Origin: Ramlibacter henchirensis
GTDB lineage: Bacteria; Pseudomonadota; Gammaproteobacteria; Burkholderiales; Burkholderiaceae_C
Direction: 5' to 3'
Assembly: GCF_004682015.1 (NCBI RefSeq)
Contig: NZ_SMLM01000001.1
Span: 744,001 to 808,000, forward strand
DNA: 64,000 nt
A model generated the notes under the pieces. It ran no database searches and had not been told where the DNA came from. It was given only the letters and a program-made list of their open reading frames with translations. This document shows positions 29,663 to 38,360 of the stretch, one piece after another. Numbering within the stretch: position 1 is the first letter of the stretch; every line of letters begins with the position of its first letter. Made by a program: the position numbers and the translations under genes.

Positions 29663-29680
29663 GTCCATGGGCGGGATGGT

Positions 29681-30649
29681 TTACAGCTTGCGATAGGCGT
29701 CGACGAGCTGCTGGCCTTCGGGGCCGGCCTTCTCCAGCCATTCCTTGAGCATGGTGTCGCCGACCTTCTTCATGTCGGCCTTGAGCTGCGCCGGCGGGGT
29801 GAGGATCTGCATGCCGTTGGCCTTGAGCTTTTCCAGCGTGTCGCTGTTGGCCTTCTTGCTGGCCTCCCATCCGCGCTTCTCGGCGTCCGCCGCGGCCTTG
29901 AGCACGGCGTCCTGCGTGGGCTTGTCCAGCCCCTTGAAAGCCGCGCTGTTGACGATGACCGCGTTCTTCGGCAGCCAGGCCTGCGTGTCGTACCAGTTCT
30001 TGATGTGCTCGTAGGTCTTGGAGTCGTAGCCGGTGGAGCCGGACGACATGTACGAGTCCACCACGCCCGTGGCCAGGGCCTGCGAAAGTTCGGCCGCCTG
30101 CACCGTGACGGGCTGCGCCCCCACCAGTTCCGCGATGCGGGCCGTCGCCGGGCTGTAGGCACGCCACTTCAGGCCCTTCATGTCGGCGGCGGAGTTGAGC
30201 TGGCGCTTGGTGTAGATGCCCTGCGGCGGCCAGGCCACCGCGAACAGGACCATCATGCCCTGCTCGCCGAGCTTCTTCTCCAGCACCGGCTTCTGGGCTC
30301 GCCACAGCTTCATCGAGGCGTCGTAGCTGTCGGCCAGGAAGGGGATGCCGTCGGCGCCGAAGATCTGCCACTCGTTCTGGTAGTTCACCAGCAGGATCTC
30401 GCCGATCTGCGCCTGCCCGCCCTGCACGGCGCGCTTGATCTCAGGCGCCTTGAAAAGCGACGCGTTGGGGTGCACGGTGATCTTGAGCTTGCCGCCGGTG
30501 GCCTTCTCCACGTCATTGGCGAACTGCACCAGGTTCTCGGTGTGGAAGTTGGAGGCGGGATAGGCCGCGGGCAGGTCCCACTTGGTCTGTGCCATGGCCG
30601 GGCCTGACAGGGCCAGGGCCGCCGCGGTGATCGCGAACTTGAGTTTCAT
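29681..30649 (-). CDS. TRAP transporter solute-binding protein (DctP family)
   Basis: 322 residues. A signal peptide (MKLKFAITAAALALSGPAMAQ) is followed by the DctP fold: TKWDLPAAYPASNFHTENLVQFA, the GGKLKITVHPNASLF strand-helix, and the ligand-binding PPQGIYT / GLKWRAYSPATARIA region with the conserved carboxylate-binding Arg. It captures an organic acid in the periplasm. No DctQ/DctM membrane subunits are encoded next to it, so it is an orphan that must use a distant permease. It is divergent from the racemase-like gene. Confidence 0.92.
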   Translation of the reverse strand: MKLKFAITAAALALSGPAMAQTKWDLPAAYPASNFHTENLVQFANDVEKATGGKLKITVHPNASLFKAPEIKRAVQGGQAQIGEILLVNYQNEWQIFGADGIPFLADSYDASMKLWRAQKPVLEKKLGEQGMMVLFAVAWPPQGIYTKRQLNSAADMKGLKWRAYSPATARIAELVGAQPVTVQAAELSQALATGVVDSYMSSGSTGYDSKTYEHIKNWYDTQAWLPKNAVIVNSAAFKGLDKPTQDAVLKAAADAEKRGWEASKKANSDTLEKLKANGMQILTPPAQLKADMKKVGDTMLKEWLEKAGPEGQQLVDAYRKL

Positions 30650-30699
30650 GGTCGCTCCGGGAGAATGGGGTGATGGAAAGCCGGGTCAGGATAGGTGCA

Positions 30700-31410
30700 A
30701 TGTCCGCGCCGGCGGATGCGGTGTTACCCCAAGCGGGCGGGGGCTTCGTGGGCGTGCTGATGCTGGACACGAGGTTTCCGCGCCTGCCGGGTGACGTCGG
30801 CCATCCGCAATGCTTCGGGGGCGCGGTGCGTCACGCCGTGATCCAGGGCGCGGTGCCTCGCCGGGTGGTCGCGGATGCGCAGGCGCTGCGGGACAGCGGC
30901 CTTGCCGCGCCCTTCATCGAAGCGGCGCGCGCCCTCGCCGCACAGGGAGCGAGGGCCATCACCACCAGCTGCGGCTTCCTGGTGCTGCTGCAGGATGAGC
31001 TTCAGGCCGCGGTGCCGGTTCCGGTGGTGACGTCGAGCCTGCTGCAGTTGCCGGGACTGCTGGCGAGCGAGCCACAGGTGGGCGTGCTCACGATCAGCTC
31101 GCAGCGCCTGGGGCCGGATCACCTGCTGGCGGCAGGCGTGCCGCGCGAACGGCTGGCCGACGTCATCGTGCAGGGCGTCGATGCCGCCGGGCCTTTCGCG
31201 AGCGCCATCCTGGGCAACCAGCCGGACATGGATGTCGAAGGCGCATGCGCCGACGTCGTCAACGCGGCCCGGGCCTTGCGCGAGCGCGCTCCGCACCTGC
31301 GCACTGCCGTCCTGGAATGCACGAACATGCCTCCGCATGCGGCCGCGGCGAGCCAGGCCAGCGGGCTGCGCCTGCTGTCCCTCTTGGATGACGAGCGCCT
31401 GCGGCGCTGA
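30700..31410 (+). CDS. aspartate/glutamate racemase-family protein
   Basis: About 236 residues in two similar lobes. Each lobe has a Cys where cofactor-independent racemases have their acid/base pair: TTSCGFLV and LECTNMPPH. The N-terminus GFVGVLMLDTRFPR fits the AroM/hydantoin-racemase side of the superfamily. The start at 30700 has AGGATAGG upstream; an in-frame ATG at 30673 is also possible. Substrate unknown. Confidence 0.8.
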   Translation: MSAPADAVLPQAGGGFVGVLMLDTRFPRLPGDVGHPQCFGGAVRHAVIQGAVPRRVVADAQALRDSGLAAPFIEAARALAAQGARAITTSCGFLVLLQDELQAAVPVPVVTSSLLQLPGLLASEPQVGVLTISSQRLGPDHLLAAGVPRERLADVIVQGVDAAGPFASAILGNQPDMDVEGACADVVNAARALRERAPHLRTAVLECTNMPPHAAAASQASGLRLLSLLDDERLRR

Positions 31411-31491
31411 GCATCGTCACGCCATCGGCGGGGGCCTGGACCAATGACCTGAGCGGGGCGCGCCCTGCTCGATCTTCGAGAGAATCAGCGC

Positions 31492-32037
31492 ATGGACAAC
31501 CCCGTGCCGCACCTCTTCCTCGACCAGTACCGCTGGCTGGCCACCTACAACCGCTGGTTCAACGCGCGCCTGTACGACGCGTGCGAACGCCTGCCGGACG
31601 AGGAGCGGCGTCGCGACCGCGGCGCCTTCTTCCGCTCGGTCCACGGCACGCTGAACCACCTGATGTGGGGCGATCGGGTCTGGCTGCGGCGGTTCGCGGA
31701 GCAGGGGGTGCGCTTCGAGGCGCTGACGGAGGAGGTGCTCTGGGTGCCGGAGGGCGCCCTCTACGAGACGCAGCTGTACGAAGACTGGGGGCAGTTGCGC
31801 GCCGCCAGGCGGCAACTGGATGACGCGATCGAAAGCTGGGTCGGCGCCATGTCGCCGGATTTCCTGGCCAGCACCATGCGCTACGCGAACACGAAGGGCG
31901 TGCGACGCGAGCACGCGGCATGGAAGGCGATGACGCATTTCTTCAACCACCAGACGCACCACCGCGGGCAGGTGACCACGCTGCTGATGCAAGCCGGCGT
32001 GGACCCCGGCGTGACGGACATGCTCGCGATGCCCTGA
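31492..32037 (+). CDS. DinB-family protein
   Basis: 181 residues forming the four-helix DinB/YfiT-type bundle. The likely metal ligands are the His in SVHGTLNHLMWGDRVWL near residue 55 and the pair in FFNHQTHHRGQVTTLL near residues 148-155. Members include thiol-dependent transferases, but many have no assigned reaction. The gene is followed by a strong terminator shared with the convergent ComEA-like gene. Confidence 0.88.
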   Translation: MDNPVPHLFLDQYRWLATYNRWFNARLYDACERLPDEERRRDRGAFFRSVHGTLNHLMWGDRVWLRRFAEQGVRFEALTEEVLWVPEGALYETQLYEDWGQLRAARRQLDDAIESWVGAMSPDFLASTMRYANTKGVRREHAAWKAMTHFFNHQTHHRGQVTTLLMQAGVDPGVTDMLAMP

Positions 32038-32042
32038 GCGCT

Positions 32043-32069
32043 AAAGAAAAAGACCCGCCGAGGCGGGTC
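32043..32069 (-). terminator. intrinsic terminator of the ComEA-like gene
   Basis: The hairpin GACCCGCC-GA-GGCGGGTC (32052-32069) is flanked on the plus strand by AAAGAAAAA, which is a T-rich run on the minus strand. It lies between two convergent genes and probably serves both. Confidence 0.85.
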
Positions 32070-32091
32070 GTCTTCCTGATGCGGGGTCCGC

Positions 32092-32598
32092 TTACTTCCT
32101 GGCGGCGCTCGCAGCGGGGCGGGAAGCGGTGGCGCGGTCTTCCTTCTTCTCCGCGCTGGCCTCCTTGCGCTCGGCTTTGGCTTCGGCGCGCGCTTCCTTC
32201 GCCTTGGCGTCCGCATTGGCTTTCTTCTTCTCGGCACTGGCCTCGGCCTTCGCTTCCTTCTTCTCCGCCTTGGCTTCGGACTTGGCAGTGGCCGCCTTGT
32301 CGTCCTTCTTCGCGCCGGTCGTCGTCGTGGGCTTGTACGACTTGCCGCCGACCGTCAGGCCCGCTTCGGACAGGTTGGCCGCGCGCGTCTCGCCGACACC
32401 CTTGACGCGGCTGATGAAGTCTTCCCAGCTCTTGAATTCGCCCTTCTTGCGTTCGGACAGAATGAGTCTGCTGGTGCCGGGGCCGATGCCCTTGACACTG
32501 TCGAGCTCGGCCTCGGTGGCCTTGTTCACGTCGACGGCGGCCAGGGCCAGCGCCGTGTAGAACAGCATGGCCACGATGGCCAGGATCTTCTTGAACAT
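32092..32598 (-). CDS. ComEA-like helix-hairpin-helix protein with long Lys/Ala-rich tail
   Basis: 168 residues: a signal peptide or membrane anchor (MFKKILAIVAMLFYTALALA), a helix-hairpin-helix DNA-binding domain at about 21-85 (VDVNKATEAELDSVKGIGPG, region 22-41), and a tail from about 95 to the end made almost wholly of Lys, Ala, Glu and Arg. ComEA binds incoming double-stranded DNA in the periplasm. Typical short ComEA proteins of this order stop soon after the domain, so the histone-H1-like tail is unusual and may add non-specific DNA binding. Confidence 0.85.
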   Translation of the reverse strand: MFKKILAIVAMLFYTALALAAVDVNKATEAELDSVKGIGPGTSRLILSERKKGEFKSWEDFISRVKGVGETRAANLSEAGLTVGGKSYKPTTTTGAKKDDKAATAKSEAKAEKKEAKAEASAEKKKANADAKAKEARAEAKAERKEASAEKKEDRATASRPAASAARK

Positions 32599-32630
32599 TC
32601 GCGTCTCCTTCGCTGGGGTTGGGATTTCCT

Positions 32631-32656
32631 CAACGGGGCATTCGCCATGCCCGTTG
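32631..32656 (-). terminator. hairpin after the heptose epimerase gene
   Basis: CAACGGGGCAT / ATGCCCGTTG form a stem with one bulged G around a 5-base loop, 15 bases past the hldD stop on the minus strand. There is no T-run, so it may mark a processed 3' end rather than a classical terminator. Confidence 0.4.
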
Positions 32657-32670
32657 ACCCTGGGCCCAGC

Positions 32671-33666
32671 TCAGCCGTGCGCGCCCAGCGCCGCCATGTA
32701 GCGTGCGACGCCTGTCTGCACGTCCGCGAAGGCGTGCTCGCAGCCCGCGTCGCGCAGGGCGCCCAGGTCGGCCTGCGTGTGGCACTGGTACTTGCCGCGC
32801 AACGCATCCGGGAACGGGATGTATTCGAGCAAACCTTCCTGCGCCGCCGATTCCGCCGTGTGCGCCTTGCCGGTGAGCGAAGACACGACCGCCGTGGCCA
32901 CGTCATTGAAGGGCTGCGCGCGGCCGGTGCCCAGGTTGAAGATGCCGGACTTCTCCGGCCGGTCGAAGAACCACAGGTTCACGGCCACGACGTCGTCGAC
33001 GAAAACGAAATCGCGGTTCTGCTCGCCGGGCCCGTAGCCGCCGTAATCGCCGAACAGCCTGACCTTGCCCTGTTCGCGGAACTGGTTGAACTGGTGGAAG
33101 GCGACGCTGGCCATGCGGCCCTTGTGCTGCTCGCGCGGGCCGTAGACATTGAAGTAGCGGAAGCCCACCACCTGCCGCTTGGTGCGGCGGAAATCCCGAC
33201 CGCATTCGCGCCGCATGCGCTGGTCGAACAGCAGCTTGGAATAGCCGTAGACGTTGAGCGGGCGCTCGAACTCCGGCGTCTCGCGGAAGGTGGCGGAGCC
33301 GCCGTACACCGCGGCGGACGATGCGTACAGCAGCCGGGTCCCACGCTCGCGGCAGGACTCGAACAGCGAGCAGGACACGCCGTAGTTGTTGTCCATCATG
33401 TACTTGCCGTCCTGCTCCATCGTGTCGCTGCAGGCGCCCTCGTGGAACACTGCCTCGACCTTGCCGAACGCGCCTTCGGCGAACGCGCCGTAGAACTCGT
33501 CGGCGTCGAGGTAGTCCTCGATCTTCAGGTCGGCCAGGTTGCGGAACTTGTCGCCCTGCGTGAGGTCGTCGACCGCGATGACGTTGTCGATGCCGCGCTC
33601 GTTGAGGCCCTTGACGATGTTGCTGCCGATGAAGCCGGCGGCTCCGGTGACCACGACACGCGTCAT
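32671..33666 (-). CDS. hldD: ADP-L-glycero-D-manno-heptose 6-epimerase
   Basis: 331 residues, an extended SDR that converts ADP-D-glycero- to ADP-L-glycero-D-manno-heptose for the LPS inner core. The start [16 protein letters not shown] gives the NADP-binding loop at residues 7-13. Other signatures are [11 protein letters not shown], the catalytic YGYSKLLFD, and [10 protein letters not shown]. It lies downstream of the heptose kinase gene with an 82-base spacer that contains a small C/G hairpin, so the two steps of heptose synthesis are adjacent. Confidence 0.96.
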   Translation of the reverse strand: MTRVVVTGAAGFIGSNIVKGLNERGIDNVIAVDDLTQGDKFRNLADLKIEDYLDADEFYGAFAEGAFGKVEAVFHEGACSDTMEQDGKYMMDNNYGVSCSLFESCRERGTRLLYASSAAVYGGSATFRETPEFERPLNVYGYSKLLFDQRMRRECGRDFRRTKRQVVGFRYFNVYGPREQHKGRMASVAFHQFNQFREQGKVRLFGDYGGYGPGEQNRDFVFVDDVVAVNLWFFDRPEKSGIFNLGTGRAQPFNDVATAVVSSLTGKAHTAESAAQEGLLEYIPFPDALRGKYQCHTQADLGALRDAGCEHAFADVQTGVARYMAALGAHG

Positions 33667-33748
33667 AGGGCCCCCACGCTTGTCACTTCGTGTACTGCGC
33701 TGCCCCACAAGGGGGCGCGAGCTTGCCTGAAGCGGTTCTGCGCTGCGC

Positions 33749-34678
33749 TCATGAAAAGAGCTCCTCGTACGAAACGGTGGCGGTGCCGAACTTGCCCACC
33801 ACGATGCCGCCGGCGCGGTTGGCGATGGGCACGGCGTCGCGCAGCGGCAGGCCCGCCGCGACCATCGCCGCGAGCGTGGCGATGACGGTGTCGCCGGCGC
33901 CGGTGACGTCGAACACCTCGCGCGCCTGTGCCTTGACGTGCAGTTCGCCCTGCGCGTCGAACAGCGTCATGCCTTCTTCGCTGCGCGTGACCAGCAGTGC
34001 CTGCAGTTCGAGCGACTCGCGCAGGTTGTGCGCCCGCTTGCGCAGGTCGTCCTCGGACGTCCAGCGGCCCACCACATCCTGCAGTTCGGCGCGGTTGGGC
34101 GTGATCACGGTGGCGCCGCGGTAGCGGCCGTAGTCGTCGCCCTTGGGGTCGATCAGCACCGGCTTCTTCGCGGAGGCGGCGGCCGCGATCATGGCGGGGA
34201 TGTGGGCGAGGCCGCCCTTGCCGTAGTCGGAGAACAGGATCGCGTCCTGCCGCGGCAGCAGCTCGCCGAAGCTGCTGCTCTGCAGGGCCAGCACCTCGTG
34301 GTCCGGTTCGTTCTCGAAGTCCATGCGCAGCAGCTGCTGCTGGCGGCCGATCACGCGCAGCTTGACGGTGGTCTTCAGGCCGGGGTCGCGCTTGAGGTGC
34401 GCGGCGATGCCGGTTTCGCGCAGCAGCGACTCGAGGCGGTGCCCCGGTTCGTCGTCGCCCACCACGCCCAGGAAGCTGGCCTGCGCGCCGAGCGTCGCCA
34501 CGTTGTAGGCGACGTTGGCGGCGGCGCCGATGCGCTCTTCCTCGCGCGAGACCTTGACCACTGGCACCGGCGCTTCGGGCGAAATGCGCTCGACGGCGCC
34601 GTGCCAGTAGCGGTCGAGCATCGCGTCGCCGACCACGAGCACGCGGGCATTCGCGAGCTGTTGCTTGGTTGGGTTCAT
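33749..34678 (-). CDS. rfaE1: D-glycero-beta-D-manno-heptose-7-phosphate kinase (single-domain RfaE1)
   Basis: 309 residues of the PfkB/ribokinase fold. Signs are [33 protein letters not shown], and the catalytic/anion-hole motif [17 protein letters not shown] near residue 250. It phosphorylates heptose 7-phosphate at C1 for LPS core assembly. Unlike E. coli HldE it has no adenylyltransferase domain, so a separate RfaE2 must exist elsewhere. It starts two bases after the lapB stop, and hldD follows. Confidence 0.95.
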   Translation of the reverse strand: MNPTKQQLANARVLVVGDAMLDRYWHGAVERISPEAPVPVVKVSREEERIGAAANVAYNVATLGAQASFLGVVGDDEPGHRLESLLRETGIAAHLKRDPGLKTTVKLRVIGRQQQLLRMDFENEPDHEVLALQSSSFGELLPRQDAILFSDYGKGGLAHIPAMIAAAASAKKPVLIDPKGDDYGRYRGATVITPNRAELQDVVGRWTSEDDLRKRAHNLRESLELQALLVTRSEEGMTLFDAQGELHVKAQAREVFDVTGAGDTVIATLAAMVAAGLPLRDAVPIANRAGGIVVGKFGTATVSYEELFS

Positions 34679-34680
34679 CT

Positions 34681-35811
34681 TCAGAGTTCTTCGACCCGTC
34701 TGGCCGGGTAGCTGTCCCAGGTGTGGCAGCCGGGGCACTGCCAGAAATGCTGCTTGGCCTCGAAGCCGCAGGCGGCGCAGCGGTAGCGCACGAGCGGCTT
34801 CACGGCGTGGTCCAGCGCGCGCTGCACACGGGGATGGTACTGCTCGTTTTCCAGCTTCTCGCCCGCGAGCCACTTGGAGGCGGCGACCAGCGAAGGCTCT
34901 CGCTCGAGGTGGCGCGCATACCAGTCGCGCGAGCTGCTCTCGGGCTCGAGCGCGACGATGGCTTCCAGCACGTCGAGCGAGGGCATCTGCTCGTAGCTGT
35001 GCTTGAGCAGCGTGAGCGCCCGGGCTTCCATGCCGCAGGCCGAGGCGTATTGCGCCAGCGGCCGGGCCAGCAGGGGAGTGGATGCGGGCGCGGCCTGCGC
35101 CAGGTCCGCGAGCATGGTGAAGGCCCCCGCGGCGTCCCCCGACTTGCGCCGCAGCGCCGCGAGTTCCATCACCGGCCGCGCCGCCGAGGGAGCGATCTCC
35201 GTCGCCTCGCGCAGCAGCTTCTGCGCGGCGCCATCGTCGGAGATCGAGGCCTGCTCGCACAGGTAGTGCGCGCGGCGGGCGGCGAAGCTGCCCTGGCCCG
35301 ATTCCTCCAAGCGGCGTGCGATTTCGGCGGCCTGGGGCCAGTCGCGCGAGCGCTCGTAGATCGACAGCAGCGCCAGCAGCGCCTGGCCTTCGTAGGCGCT
35401 GCCTTCGAGCTTTCGCAGCGCTTCCTCGGCCCGGTCGAGCAGGCCGGCCTTGAGGAAGTCCAGCGCCAGCGCGTGCTGGGCACGGTGCCGCTCGGCCCGG
35501 CTGAGGTCGCCTCGCGAGAGCAGGTGCTCGTGCACGCGCACCGCACGCTCGTATTCGCCGCGGCGGCGGAACAGGTTGCCCAGCGCGAAGTGCAGCTCGG
35601 AGGTGTCGGGGTCGTTGCGGACCGCCTCGATGAACGCGTCGATCGCCTGGTCCTGCTGCTCGTTGAGCAGGAAGTTCAGCCCGCGGAAGTAGGCCTTCGG
35701 CGCCTGCCGGTTCTCGATGCGCAGCTGGCGCAGGTCCAGCCGCGAGGCGACCCAGCCCAGCACGAACGCGATGGGCAGGCCCCACAGGAGCCAGCTGACG
35801 TCAAAGTCCAT
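34681..35811 (-). CDS. lapB: lipopolysaccharide assembly protein LapB (YciM)
   Basis: 376 residues. An N-terminal inner-membrane anchor (WLLWGLPIAFVLGWVASRL) is followed by about nine TPR motifs facing the cytoplasm and a C-terminal rubredoxin-like metal knuckle with two Cys-x2-Cys pairs (YRCAACGFEA and WQCPGCHTW). In gammaproteobacteria LapB links LPS synthesis to FtsH-mediated LpxC turnover. It overlaps lapA by 11 bases and precedes the heptose kinase gene, matching its LPS role. Confidence 0.95.
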   Translation of the reverse strand: MDFDVSWLLWGLPIAFVLGWVASRLDLRQLRIENRQAPKAYFRGLNFLLNEQQDQAIDAFIEAVRNDPDTSELHFALGNLFRRRGEYERAVRVHEHLLSRGDLSRAERHRAQHALALDFLKAGLLDRAEEALRKLEGSAYEGQALLALLSIYERSRDWPQAAEIARRLEESGQGSFAARRAHYLCEQASISDDGAAQKLLREATEIAPSAARPVMELAALRRKSGDAAGAFTMLADLAQAAPASTPLLARPLAQYASACGMEARALTLLKHSYEQMPSLDVLEAIVALEPESSSRDWYARHLEREPSLVAASKWLAGEKLENEQYHPRVQRALDHAVKPLVRYRCAACGFEAKQHFWQCPGCHTWDSYPARRVEEL

Positions 35812-36073
35812 GCGTGGGCGGCATCTGGGTGGTCAGGACGCTGTCGCCGTTGGCGTCTCGCGAGCGGCGGCGGTGGCGCCACCAGCGCGGCACCATGCCG
35901 GCCGCGCCGATCACCAGGCCGAGCGCGAACGCGGCCAGCACCACCAGCACCAGCGGCCCGTTCCAGGACTGGCCGAAGAAGAAGTGGACCGTGGCGGCGT
36001 GCTGGTTGTTCAGCGCGAAGGCGAAGAGGGTAAAAAAAATGGCTGCCTTGAGCAGCCACATGAGGTATTTCAT
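35801..36073 (-). CDS. lapA: LapA-family membrane protein
   Basis: A 90-residue protein with two membrane segments (LLKAAIFFTLFAFALN and PLVLVVLAAFALGLVIGAA) separated by NQHAATVHFFFGQ, then a basic RRHRRRSRD tail in the cytoplasm. This is the LapA/DUF1049 pattern; LapA works with LapB in LPS assembly. The 3' end overlaps the start of lapB. Confidence 0.9.
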   Translation of the reverse strand: MKYLMWLLKAAIFFTLFAFALNNQHAATVHFFFGQSWNGPLVLVVLAAFALGLVIGAAGMVPRWWRHRRRSRDANGDSVLTTQMPPTHGL

Positions 36074-36128
36074 TGCGCTCCCCGGTGGTGGGGGATTCTA
36101 CGGTCGGGCACGGGCGCGAGGCCCGCGC

Positions 36129-36428
36129 TCAGCCCTGCATCTCCTCGGTGCGCTTGTCCACCGCCTCGCGCAGGGCCTTGCCCGGCTTGAAGTGGGGCAC
36201 GCGCTTTTCCGGGATCTGGACGCTTTCGCCGGAGCGCGGGTTGCGCCCCAGGCGCGGCGGGCGCCGGTTGATCGAGAAGCTGCCGAAGCCGCGGATCTCG
36301 ATGCGGTGCCCGCGCACCAGCGCTTCGCCCATGGCGTCGAGGATCGCCTTGACGGCGTACTCGGCGTCGCGGTGCGTCAGCTGGCTGAAGCGGGAGGCCA
36401 GTTCTTCGACGAGGTCTGAACGTGTCAT
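36129..36428 (-). CDS. ihfB: integration host factor subunit beta
   Basis: 99 residues of the HU/IHF fold that bends DNA as a heterodimer with IhfA. Visible are [14 protein letters not shown], the RGFGSFSI strand, and the beta-arm [10 protein letters not shown] whose Pro intercalates into the minor groove. It lies 48 bases after rpsA, as in most proteobacteria. No Shine-Dalgarno precedes the ATG; the spacer instead contains a long hairpin. Confidence 0.96.
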   Translation of the reverse strand: MTRSDLVEELASRFSQLTHRDAEYAVKAILDAMGEALVRGHRIEIRGFGSFSINRRPPRLGRNPRSGESVQIPEKRVPHFKPGKALREAVDKRTEEMQG

Positions 36429-36434
36429 AACAGG

Positions 36435-36474
36435 CGAAGACAAGGCGAAGGCTGCGCCTGCGCCTTGTCCTTCG
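36435..36474 (-). promoter_or_regulatory. long hairpin in the rpsA-ihfB spacer
   Basis: CGAAGACAAGGCG (36435-36447) pairs with CGCCTTGTCCTTCG (36461-36474) through 13 base pairs and one bulge. It occupies almost the whole gap between the rpsA stop and the ihfB ATG. It could attenuate, protect or separate the two messages; there is no T-run. Confidence 0.55.
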
Positions 36475-36476
36475 GC

Positions 36477-38153
36477 TTATCGCTCCAGCTTGGCCTTGAG
36501 CAGCGCGCCCAGGTTGGTCGTGCCCGCGGTCTCGCGCGACGACTGCTGGTTGAGGCTGGCCATCGCACCCTGCTCGTCGGCCATGTCCTTGGCCTTGACC
36601 GACAGCTGGATGTTGCGCGTCTTGCGGTCGATGTTGACCACCACGGCGCTGACCTCGTCGCCTTCCTTGAGCACGTTGCGCGCGTCTTCCACGCGGTCAC
36701 GGCTGATCTCGGAGGCGCGCAGGTAGCCGAAGATCTCGTTGCCCAGGTCGATCTCGGCGCCCTTCGGGTCGACGGTCTTGACCTTGCCGCTGACCACGGA
36801 GCCCTTGTCGTGCACCGACACGAAGGTGGTGAAGGGGTCGGCGTCCAGCTGCTTGATGCCCAGGCTGATGCGCTCGCGGTCGACGTCGACGGCCAGCACG
36901 ATGGCCTCGACTTCCTGGCCCTTCTTGTAGTTGCGTACCGCCTGCTCGCCCGGCTCGTTCCAGGACAGGTCGGACAGGTGCACCAGGCCGTCGATGCCCG
37001 CGGCGAGGCCGACGAACACGCCGAAGTCGGTGATCGACTTGATCGGACCCTTGACGCGGTCGCCGCGCTTGGTGTTCTGCGCGAACTCCTGCCAGGGGTT
37101 GGCCTTGCACTGCTTCATGCCCAGGGAGATGCGGCGCTTGTCCTCGTCGATCTCCAGCACCATGACCTCGACCTCGTCGCCCAGCGACACGATCTTGGAC
37201 GGGGCCACGTTCTTGTTGGTCCAGTCCATCTCGGACACGTGCACCAGGCCCTCGATGCCCGGCTCCAGCTCGACGAACGCGCCGTAGTCGGCGATGTTCG
37301 TGATCTTGCCGAACATGCGCGTGCCCTGCGGGTAGCGGCGGGAAACGCCCATCCAGGGGTCGTCGCCCATCTGCTTGAGGCCCAGCGAGACGCGGTTCTT
37401 CTCGGTGTCGAACTTGAGGATCTTGGCCGTGATCTCCTGGCCGGCCTGGACCACCTCGGACGGGTGGCGCACGCGGCGCCAGGCCATGTCGGTGATGTGC
37501 AGCAGGCCGTCGATGCCGCCGAGGTCGACGAACGCGCCGTACTCGGTGATGTTCTTGACGACGCCGCGGACGATGGAGCCTTCCTTGAGGGTTTCCATCA
37601 GCTTGGCGCGCTCTTCGCCCATCGACGCTTCGACCACGGCGCGGCGCGACAGCACGACGTTGTTGCGCTTGCGGTCCAGCTTGATGACCTTGAATTCGAG
37701 CGTCTTGTTCTCGAACGGGGTCAGGTCCTTGATCGGGCGGGTGTCGATCAGCGATCCGGGCAGGAAGGCGCGGATGCCGTTGACCAGCACCGTCAGGCCG
37801 CCCTTGACCTTGCCGGTCGTGGTGCCGGTGACGAACTCGCCGGATTCCAGGGCCTTCTCGAGGGCCATCCAGGAAGCCAGGCGCTTGGCCTTGTCGCGCG
37901 ACAGGATGGTGTCGCCGTAGCCGTTCTCGATGGCGTCGATGGCGACGGACACGAAGTCGCCCACCTGCACCTCGATCTCGCCCTTGTCGTTCTTGAATTC
38001 GTCGATCGGCACATAGGCCTCGGACTTGAGGCCCGCGTTGACCACGACGAAGTTGTGCTCGATGCGCACGACTTCGGCGGTGATGACCTCGCCCTGGCGC
38101 ATCTCGGCGCGCTGGAGCGATTCCTCGAAGAGGGCGGCGAAGGATTCAGACAT
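36477..38153 (-). CDS. rpsA: 30S ribosomal protein S1
   Basis: 558 residues with six S1 RNA-binding repeats; recognisable repeats include [40 protein letters not shown] and [20 protein letters not shown] (each a 20-residue segment), with the first two repeats being the degenerate ribosome-binding ones ([18 protein letters not shown]). It docks mRNA on the 30S subunit. AAGGA lies eight bases before the ATG. It begins the rpsA-ihfB-lapA-lapB-rfaE1-hldD run. Confidence 0.97.
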   Translation of the reverse strand: MSESFAALFEESLQRAEMRQGEVITAEVVRIEHNFVVVNAGLKSEAYVPIDEFKNDKGEIEVQVGDFVSVAIDAIENGYGDTILSRDKAKRLASWMALEKALESGEFVTGTTTGKVKGGLTVLVNGIRAFLPGSLIDTRPIKDLTPFENKTLEFKVIKLDRKRNNVVLSRRAVVEASMGEERAKLMETLKEGSIVRGVVKNITEYGAFVDLGGIDGLLHITDMAWRRVRHPSEVVQAGQEITAKILKFDTEKNRVSLGLKQMGDDPWMGVSRRYPQGTRMFGKITNIADYGAFVELEPGIEGLVHVSEMDWTNKNVAPSKIVSLGDEVEVMVLEIDEDKRRISLGMKQCKANPWQEFAQNTKRGDRVKGPIKSITDFGVFVGLAAGIDGLVHLSDLSWNEPGEQAVRNYKKGQEVEAIVLAVDVDRERISLGIKQLDADPFTTFVSVHDKGSVVSGKVKTVDPKGAEIDLGNEIFGYLRASEISRDRVEDARNVLKEGDEVSAVVVNIDRKTRNIQLSVKAKDMADEQGAMASLNQQSSRETAGTTNLGALLKAKLER

Positions 38154-38360
38154 TCAGGTTCCTTGCACGTCGCAGGGTTCCGCCAGGCACCATTGCGAGG
38201 CGTTTCGAGTCGGCGTCAGCCGATTGCGAATAGTTGCGACGGCGGTTTTGTGCGGCTTGGGCCGCGGGTTGGTTGGTGAACCGCACCGCCAGTGCGCTGC
38301 TGCGCGGAGGGGGCGTTGCGGGCCGCTCGCAGCCGTCGCCGGCCGCGGTTTACTGCTTTG

